Positions 6,505 through 11,106 of a stretch of DNA of 11,106 bases are shown here, piece by piece; the first letter of the stretch is position 1, and each line of letters opens with the position of its first letter. This DNA is from Pseudomonadota bacterium. Its GTDB lineage: Bacteria > Pseudomonadota > Gammaproteobacteria > Xanthomonadales > Rhodanobacteraceae. The translations under genes were made by a program, and so were the position numbers. The DNA is taken from the NCBI GenBank assembly GCA_023412995.1, contig JAEZQS010000100.1, positions 1-11,106 on the forward strand, given 5' to 3'. The notes under the pieces were generated by a model. That model ran no database searches, was not told the DNA's origin, and worked only from the letters and a program-made list of their open reading frames with translations.

Positions 6505-7473
6505 ATGAGTGGAGTGACCGTGATTCGAACCCGTCGCCGCCTTCAGGGTGGCCTGCTCGTGTTTGCCATCGTGCTCGTCGCGATAGGCGCCATGCCCGGG
6601 TGGGCCTTGTCACCCGGCGTAGTCGCCAGCCGCGGAGGCGCATCGCTGACGCTTCCGGAGATCGATGCACATGTCCAGAAGATCCCGCAGAAGGACCGCG
6701 CCCGCTTCTTCGACAGCCCGCAACGCATCGAATCCCTGATCAGCAACCTGCTGCTGCAAAAGCAACTCGCCGCCGAAGCGCGCGAAGAGGGTCTCGACAA
6801 GCAGCCGCAGTTCCAGGCGCCGCTGGGCGATCCGAGCGACGCGGCGCTGGCGAAGGCCGAGGTCGCGCGCTTCCGCGCGGCCTTGCCAAAGCCCGACATC
6901 GAGCAAATGGCGAAGGAGGAATACCTCGCGCACAAGGAGAAGTACGCAGTACCGGCCGTACTCGACGTCCGCCACATCCTGGTGAAAGCGGAAGGCCGCA
7001 CCGAGGAGGAAGCCAAGGCGCTGGCGGAGAAGGCCCACGGCGAAGCCGTGGCGGATCCCTCGCGCTTCCCGGAGCTGGTGGAGAAATACTCCGACGACCC
7101 GCGCAAGGCCGAGGAGAAGGGCCTGCTGCACGAGGCCGGCAGTCCGCGCTACGTCGCGGAATTCGCTGCCGCCGCGCGTGCCCTGGCGAAGCCGGGCGAC
7201 GTGTCGCCGGTGGTGCACACCAAGTACGGCTACCACGTGCTGCAGCTGGTCGCGAAATCCCCGGGGGAGCCGCGTTCCTTCGAGGATGTGCACGACGAGA
7301 TCGTGGCGGCGCTGACGAAACGCTACGAAGACGAGGCGGTCCAGCGCCACGCCGACACACTGCGCAACCTGCCGATCGAGGCCAACCCGGAGCTGGTCGC
7401 GTCGCTGCGGACCCGCTACGGCGAAGCGCCGGCCATACCGGAGCCCGGCGCGCAGAAGCCCGCCAGGCCTTAG
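6505..7473 (+). CDS. Periplasmic parvulin-type peptidyl-prolyl cis-trans isomerase
   Basis: The protein catalyses cis-trans isomerisation of Xaa-Pro bonds and probably helps exported proteins fold in the periplasm. From ATG 6505 it has 322 residues. A basic N-terminus (RTRRR) and hydrophobic core (LLVFAIVLVAIGA) form a signal peptide or anchor, with likely cleavage near GWA at 34. Residues about 48-108 are helical and charged, like SurA/PpiC N-terminal chaperone regions. The rotamase (PpiC) domain spans about 153-250, with RHILV at 156-160, the helix rich in EEEAKALAEKAH, and YGYHVLQL at 241-248. There is one such domain, unlike the two of SurA. A helical tail follows. GTG 6520 is a serious alternative start because GGAG lies 5 nt upstream and ATG 6505 has only GGA. 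The gene precedes a polysaccharide export cluster, but a functional link is not shown. Confidence 0.93.
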   Translation: MSGVTVIRTRRRLQGGLLVFAIVLVAIGAMPGWALSPGVVASRGGASLTLPEIDAHVQKIPQKDRARFFDSPQRIESLISNLLLQKQLAAEAREEGLDKQPQFQAPLGDPSDAALAKAEVARFRAALPKPDIEQMAKEEYLAHKEKYAVPAVLDVRHILVKAEGRTEEEAKALAEKAHGEAVADPSRFPELVEKYSDDPRKAEEKGLLHEAGSPRYVAEFAAAARALAKPGDVSPVVHTKYGYHVLQLVAKSPGEPRSFEDVHDEIVAALTKRYEDEAVQRHADTLRNLPIEANPELVASLRTRYGEAPAIPEPGAQKPARP

Positions 7474-7495
7474 CATAGGCGCGGTGCCCGTGCCC

Positions 7496-7514
7496 GCCAT
7501 CCCTTGCGGATGGC
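7496..7514 (+). other. Hairpin between the isomerase and wzm genes
   Basis: GCCATCC (7496-7502) and GGATGGC (7508-7514) form a perfect 7-bp stem with a 5-nt loop. There is no T-run, so this is not a standard intrinsic terminator. It lies 22 nt after the isomerase stop and just before the possible wzm starts, where it could affect read-through or translation. Confidence 0.3.
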
Positions 7515-7559
7515 CGGCGCGTCGTGCGACCCAGCGTACCCGAGGCCGCCATCCGATCC

Positions 7560-8330
7560 ATGCCCGCCGCCGCGCTCACCCTGCGCTTCATCGCGCGTGA
7601 ACTGAAGAACCGGTTTGCCGGCAGCTTTTCCGGTGGCCTGTGGGCACTGTTCCAGCCGCTGCTGCAGCTGGCGGTGTATTCGTTCGTGTTCGTGTACGTG
7701 TTCAAGGCGCGCCTGCCCGGTGCCGATGCGCCCGGGTACGTGCCCTTCCTCGTCACGGCCCTGTGGCCGTGGACGGCGTTTGCCGAAGCGGTGCTGCGTG
7801 CCACCACGGCCATCCAGGACAACGCCGCCCTGATTGGCAAGGTGGCGCTGCCGCGCGAGGTGCTGGTACTGGCGAGCGTCTGCGCCAGCTTCGCCATCCA
7901 CGCGGCAGGATTCATCGCCATCGTGCTGGTGCTGTGGCTGGCCGGGCGCGGCATCGACCCGGCCGGCATCCTGCCGGCGCTGGCGTTGTACCTGCCCCTT
8001 TTCGCCCTGGCACTCGGTTTCGCGCTGCTGTTTGCCGCCATCCAGGTGTTCGTACGCGACCTGGTGCAGGCGCTGGGGCAGCTGCTGCCTCTGGCGATGT
8101 TCGCCGCACCGGTCTTCTACGATCGAACGCTGCTGCCCGAACGTTTCCAGGGCCTGCTGGATCTCAATCCCTTCACCTTCTATGCGGAGGCCTTCCGCGC
8201 GCTGCTGCTGGGCCACGGCGTGTTTTCACCGCTGCGCCTGCTGGTAGCCCTCGCGATCGCGGCGCTCGTACTGCTGGTGGGGCACCGCCTGTTCCGTCGC
8301 CTCGATCCGCACTTCGAGGATTTCCTGTGA
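7560..8330 (+). CDS. wzm: ABC-2 type polysaccharide export permease (Wzm)
   Basis: This is the membrane half of an ABC exporter that moves undecaprenyl-linked O-antigen or a related surface polysaccharide across the inner membrane. The 256-residue protein has the classic N-terminus of the family: an amphipathic stretch (FIARELKNRFAGSFSGG) leading into WALFQPLLQLAVYSFVFVYVF. About six hydrophobic segments are visible by eye, near residues 28-48, 61-78, 98-121, 129-155, 166-182 and 220-240. NPFTFYAEAFRALLLG near the end is the usual ABC-2 motif before the last helix. Length is typical. The ATG at 7560 is chosen; a GTG at 7524 in the same frame would add 12 residues, and neither has a strong ribosome binding site. 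The stop overlaps the next gene's start by 4 nt, confirming the pair with Wzt. Confidence 0.94.
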   Translation: MPAAALTLRFIARELKNRFAGSFSGGLWALFQPLLQLAVYSFVFVYVFKARLPGADAPGYVPFLVTALWPWTAFAEAVLRATTAIQDNAALIGKVALPREVLVLASVCASFAIHAAGFIAIVLVLWLAGRGIDPAGILPALALYLPLFALALGFALLFAAIQVFVRDLVQALGQLLPLAMFAAPVFYDRTLLPERFQGLLDLNPFTFYAEAFRALLLGHGVFSPLRLLVALAIAALVLLVGHRLFRRLDPHFEDFL

Positions 8331-9523
8331 GCGAGCTGCTGGTAGAGGCACGCGGGCTCGGCAAGGCCTGGCCCAAGGTCCATCGCAGCCGCGACCGCCT
8401 GCGCGCGCTCGGCCGCCTGCTGCTGTCGCGTGGCGATCCGGACCGCACCAGCGTGCTGCGCGACATCGAAATGGACATCCGGCGCGGCGAATCGCTGGGC
8501 CTGATCGGCGCCAACGGGGCCGGCAAGTCCACCCTGCTGAAACTCATTACCGGCGTGCTGACCCCGAGCACCGGCAGCGTGCGTGTCAACGGCGAGATCG
8601 GCGCCTTGCTGGAACTCGGCGCCGGCTTCCACCCGGAATACAGCGGTCGCGACAACATCTCGATGGCCGCCGCCCTGCACGGCCTCGGCGGCGCTGCGCT
8701 GCGCCAGCGCCTGCCGGAAATCATCGCCTTCGCCGACATCGGTGCCTACATCGACGAGCCGGTCAAGCACTATTCCTCGGGCATGGTGGTGCGCCTCGGC
8801 TTCGCGGTGATCGCGGCGCTCAAGCCCGACCTGCTGGTCACCGACGAGGTGCTGGCGGTCGGCGACGAGTCGTTCCAGAAGAAGTGCGTGCAGTGGATGA
8901 AGGAGTACCTCGACGGCGGCGGCACGCTGGTGCTGGTGTCGCACAGCATGTACCACGTGCAGAAGCTCTGCCGGAAGGCGTGCTGGCTGCGCGACGGCGA
9001 GGTCGCCATGGCGGGCGACGTGTTCGAGGTGACCCAGGCCTACCTCGCCTGGCACGAGCGCCGCTCGGCGCCAGCCACGCCGCAGCAAGGCGACCGCAGC
9101 GGCATCGAGTTCAGCGTGCTCGGCATGCATCTCAACGGACACGAAGGCGAGCAGCCGTTGCTGCTGGAGGAGGGCGCCGGCCTCGTGGTCGGCGCGCGCG
9201 TGCGTTCGCGCGATGGCCGGCTGCCCTGCATCGCGGTCGGGATCGTGCGCGCCGACGGCACGCCGGTGTACGGCGTCAGCACCGAGATGGACGGCGCCGC
9301 GCCACGGCGCATCGATGCGCAGGAATACGCCTGCACGCTGCGCTTCGACGCGCTCGCGCTGCTGCCGGGCGCCTACGCCGTGCGCGTCCACACCATGGAC
9401 ACCGAAGGCGTGCGCATCTTCGATACCATGGAGCGCGTCGTCACCATCCGCGGCGCCACGCGCGAGTTCGGCCTGGTGCGGCTGGCGCATGTGTGGAGCA
9501 ACGGCGAGGGGGTGGCGACATGA
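8327..9523 (+). CDS. wzt: Polysaccharide ABC exporter ATPase with C-terminal recognition domain (Wzt)
   Basis: This is the ATP-hydrolysing partner of Wzm, 398 residues from GTG 8327, with GAGGA 6 nt upstream and a GTGA overlap with wzm. The nucleotide-binding domain shows Walker A GANGAGKST (61-69), the Wzt-typical ELGAGFHPEYSGRDNI segment, signature YSSGM (149-153), Walker B LLVTDE with catalytic Glu174, and the switch His206 in SHS. The C-terminal part (about 262-395) starts GIEFSVLGMHLNG and includes VGARVRS, VGIVRADGTPVYGVST and LLPGAYAVRVHTMD. This resembles the beta-sandwich domain that in E. coli O8/O9a Wzt binds the capped non-reducing end of the polymer. Presence of this extension argues for export of finished, end-modified chains rather than the type with a short Wzt. 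All catalytic residues appear intact. Confidence 0.95.
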   Translation: MSELLVEARGLGKAWPKVHRSRDRLRALGRLLLSRGDPDRTSVLRDIEMDIRRGESLGLIGANGAGKSTLLKLITGVLTPSTGSVRVNGEIGALLELGAGFHPEYSGRDNISMAAALHGLGGAALRQRLPEIIAFADIGAYIDEPVKHYSSGMVVRLGFAVIAALKPDLLVTDEVLAVGDESFQKKCVQWMKEYLDGGGTLVLVSHSMYHVQKLCRKACWLRDGEVAMAGDVFEVTQAYLAWHERRSAPATPQQGDRSGIEFSVLGMHLNGHEGEQPLLLEEGAGLVVGARVRSRDGRLPCIAVGIVRADGTPVYGVSTEMDGAAPRRIDAQEYACTLRFDALALLPGAYAVRVHTMDTEGVRIFDTMERVVTIRGATREFGLVRLAHVWSNGEGVAT

Positions 9524-10404
9524 GCAAGCAGGAAGGCGCCCTCGACTTCACCGGCGAGCGCTTCACGCCCGAGTGCGTGCGCGAGATCTGGTACGAGCAC
9601 TGGCACCGCTACGTGTTCGCGCGGCGCCTCGCCGCCGGCAAGCGCGTGCTCGATGCCGCCTGCGGCGAAGGCTACGGCTCGGCGCTGCTGGCCGGCGTGG
9701 CGGCATCGGTGACGGGCGTCGACATCGACGGCACGGCCGTCGCCCATGCGCGCGCACGTTACGCAGGCAAGCAGAACCTCCGCTTCGAGCAGGCCGACGC
9801 GGCGGCACTGCAGCACGCCGACGGCGCCTTCGACCTGGTCGTTTCGTTCGAGACGCTGGAACACCTTGCGGCGCAGGAAGCCCTCGTGCGCGGTTTCGCC
9901 CGCGTGCTGGCCGACGACGGCCTGCTGCTGGTGTCATCCCCCGACCGCCACGCCTACAGCGACGTCGCGGGCTTCGCCAATCCCTTCCACGTGCGCGAGC
10001 TTTACCGCGCCGAAATGCTCGACCTCCTGATGCCGCACTTCGGCGAGGTTCGCCTGTACGGGCAGAAGCTCCTGTTTCAGTCCACGCTGTGGGCACTCGA
10101 TTCCGAGCCGGGGCGCTGCGTGGTGGATACCGGCAGCGCCAGCGCCGAGCCGGCGCCCGGCTTCGGCCAGGCGCCGCTGTACTTCATTGCCGCCTGCGCC
10201 CGCCGTCGGCTGCCGGACAGCCTGCCGGACGTCTCCCTGTTCGGCGACCGCGAGGAATCGGTGTACGCCCATTACAATCACGAGGTGCGTGCGAACATGG
10301 CCGCCGGCGGGCGCATCGCGGAGCTGGAAGCCGAAGTCGCCCGCCTGCGCGAGGCCGCCGCCGCGCCGCGCCGCGATTGGCGCTTCTGGCGCCGCCAACG
10401 ATGA
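9520..10404 (+). CDS. SAM-dependent class I methyltransferase with C-terminal coiled coil
   Basis: The 294-residue protein starts at ATG 9520, overlapping the wzt stop by 4 nt, with GAGGGGG 7 nt upstream. The Rossmann-type methyltransferase core shows motif I DAACGEGYG (45-53), the acidic ribose-binding end of strand 2 in GVDID (Asp68/Asp70), and motif IV-like FDLVVSFETLEHL (104-116). VLADDGLLLVSSPD follows as the post-core strand. The C-terminus (about 262-282, RIAELEAEVARLREA) is a short predicted coiled coil, followed by a basic/Trp tail (DWRFWRR) that could touch the membrane. Direct coupling to wzm/wzt suggests that it methylates the exported glycan, perhaps its non-reducing end as WbdD does in O8/O9a. 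A sugar-precursor methylase is the main alternative. No kinase domain is present. Confidence 0.92.
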   Translation: MSKQEGALDFTGERFTPECVREIWYEHWHRYVFARRLAAGKRVLDAACGEGYGSALLAGVAASVTGVDIDGTAVAHARARYAGKQNLRFEQADAAALQHADGAFDLVVSFETLEHLAAQEALVRGFARVLADDGLLLVSSPDRHAYSDVAGFANPFHVRELYRAEMLDLLMPHFGEVRLYGQKLLFQSTLWALDSEPGRCVVDTGSASAEPAPGFGQAPLYFIAACARRRLPDSLPDVSLFGDREESVYAHYNHEVRANMAAGGRIAELEAEVARLREAAAAPRRDWRFWRRQR

Positions 10405-10408
10405 CCCG

Positions 10409-11106
10409 ATGAACAACCCCACCGATTACCAGGTCCACCTCGGCAGCTTCCCGGTGTCGCCGCCGCCACCGCCGCGGCCGGACCCGGCTGCGCCGCTGTA
10501 TGCCTCCGAGGATGGCGTCGTCGCCTCGCTGTCCAACAGCGAATGCATCTTCCAGGTGCGGCGCACCGGCGAAACCCACGTGATGACGTTCCAGGTGCTG
10601 CAGGCCCTGGACCAGAGCCGCGAGTTCCGCAACCTCGACGAGCATGCCGCGCGCATCTCCGCGACCATCCCCGGACTCGAGGCGCAACGCGAAGGCGTGC
10701 GCCGCGTGCTGGAAAGCCTGGTTGCGCGCAACCTGCTGGTGTCCGACGGCGACTTCCTCGCGCGCGTGACCACCGCCGCGCCGCGTGCGCCCGCACCGCT
10801 GCGCGCGGTCTTCATCCGCGCCTGCGACCGCCCCCAGCAGCTGGCGCAGCTGCTCGCCTCGCTCACCGACTACGAGCGCCAGTTCCGCGCCAGCCGCCAC
10901 TACGTGCTGCTGGACGACTCCACCACGCGCGACGCCGCCAACCGCCACCGCGACCTGCTGCGCGAGTTCGCCCGTGCGACCGGCTGCAAGCTCACCTACA
11001 TCGGCCACGCCGAGCGCGACCGCATTGCCACGCGCCTTGCGCGCGCGGTCCCGCAGGCGGCGGCCGCGCTGCCCGCCCTGCTGGGCAACGGCGCCCCGCC
11101 CACCGG
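10409..11106 (+). CDS. PqqD-like domain joined to a probable glycosyltransferase, 5' part (runs off window)
   Basis: An open frame from ATG 10409, 4 nt after the methyltransferase stop, continues to the window end with 232 codons and no stop. After a Pro-rich start (PVSPPPPPRPDP), residues about 38-115 look like a PqqD-type winged-helix fold: SECIFQVRRTGETHVMTFQVLQAL, then FRNLDEHAARI and VRRVLESLVARNLLVSDGDF. From about 132 the sequence LRAVFIRACDRPQQLAQLLASL and HYVLLDDST resembles the start of a GT-A glycosyltransferase, with a nucleotide-sugar-binding first strand and an acidic DD. Both domain calls are by eye and the second is cut off. Position in the export cluster supports a glycan-building role. 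There is no clear ribosome binding site, so translation may be coupled to the methyltransferase gene. Confidence 0.72.
   Translation, partial: MNNPTDYQVHLGSFPVSPPPPPRPDPAAPLYASEDGVVASLSNSECIFQVRRTGETHVMTFQVLQALDQSREFRNLDEHAARISATIPGLEAQREGVRRVLESLVARNLLVSDGDFLARVTTAAPRAPAPLRAVFIRACDRPQQLAQLLASLTDYERQFRASRHYVLLDDSTTRDAANRHRDLLREFARATGCKLTYIGHAERDRIATRLARAVPQAAAALPALLGNGAPPT

Noticed and set aside
6510..6590. Possible tRNA on the - strand, suggested by a GGGTTCGAATCA-like T-arm
   Set aside because: The T-stem has mismatches and no matching 5' acceptor strand was found. The bases encode the start of the isomerase on the + strand.
4955..6670. 571-codon open frame on the - strand
   Set aside because: It crosses a strong + strand terminator and the Ig-like gene, is Arg/Gly/Ala-rich and has no recognisable motif.
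7496..7514. Intrinsic terminator between the isomerase and wzm genes
   Set aside because: The 7-bp stem has no following T-run, so it is recorded only as a hairpin.
10401..10412. ATG at 10401 overlapping the methyltransferase stop as the start of the next gene
   Set aside because: It meets a stop codon after three codons (ATG ACC CGA TGA). The long open frame begins at ATG 10409.

Overview
The window is GC-rich, densely packed bacterial DNA in which every supported gene lies on the + strand. The best guess for the organism is a gammaproteobacterium of the Xanthomonadaceae/Lysobacteraceae group. The reasons are the order of a GspC/XpsN-type protein directly before the secretin, the secretin being itself a lipoprotein as in Xanthomonas XpsD, and secreted proteins with cysteine-containing Ig-like repeats of a kind common in that family. 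This placement is an inference from gene order and protein style, not from a database search.

Region 1 (1-3250) is the 3' end of a type II secretion (T2SS) operon: the end of an XpsN/GspC-like protein, the outer-membrane secretin GspD/XpsD, and a small lipoprotein whose start lies inside the end of the secretin gene. The three are translationally coupled or overlapping. Their promoter must lie upstream of the window.

Region 2 (3251-6459) holds two independently transcribed genes for exported proteins. The first (3431-4873) is an uncharacterised secreted protein with a putative sigma-70-type promoter, a potentially structured leader of about 110 nt and a strong intrinsic terminator. The second (5039-6382) is a secreted protein with two Ig-like modules and a cysteine-containing C-terminal domain, ending in a terminator with a 15-bp stem. 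Both are possible substrates of the neighbouring T2SS, by proximity only.

Region 3 (6505-7473) encodes a periplasmic parvulin-type peptidyl-prolyl isomerase with a SurA-like N-terminal region, a folding factor for exported proteins.

Region 4 (7560 to the end) is the start of a surface-polysaccharide (O-antigen-type) export cluster: Wzm permease, Wzt ATPase with a C-terminal extension of the carbohydrate-recognition type, a SAM-dependent methyltransferase with a short C-terminal coiled coil, and the start of a protein that looks like a PqqD-like domain joined to a glycosyltransferase. The first three genes overlap by 4 nt at each junction. The arrangement suggests an ABC-transporter-dependent pathway in which a methylated chain end may be recognised by Wzt, by analogy with the E. 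coli O8/O9a systems. No RNA genes, CRISPR arrays, insertion sequences or phage genes were seen. No gene-free stretch exceeds about 180 bases.
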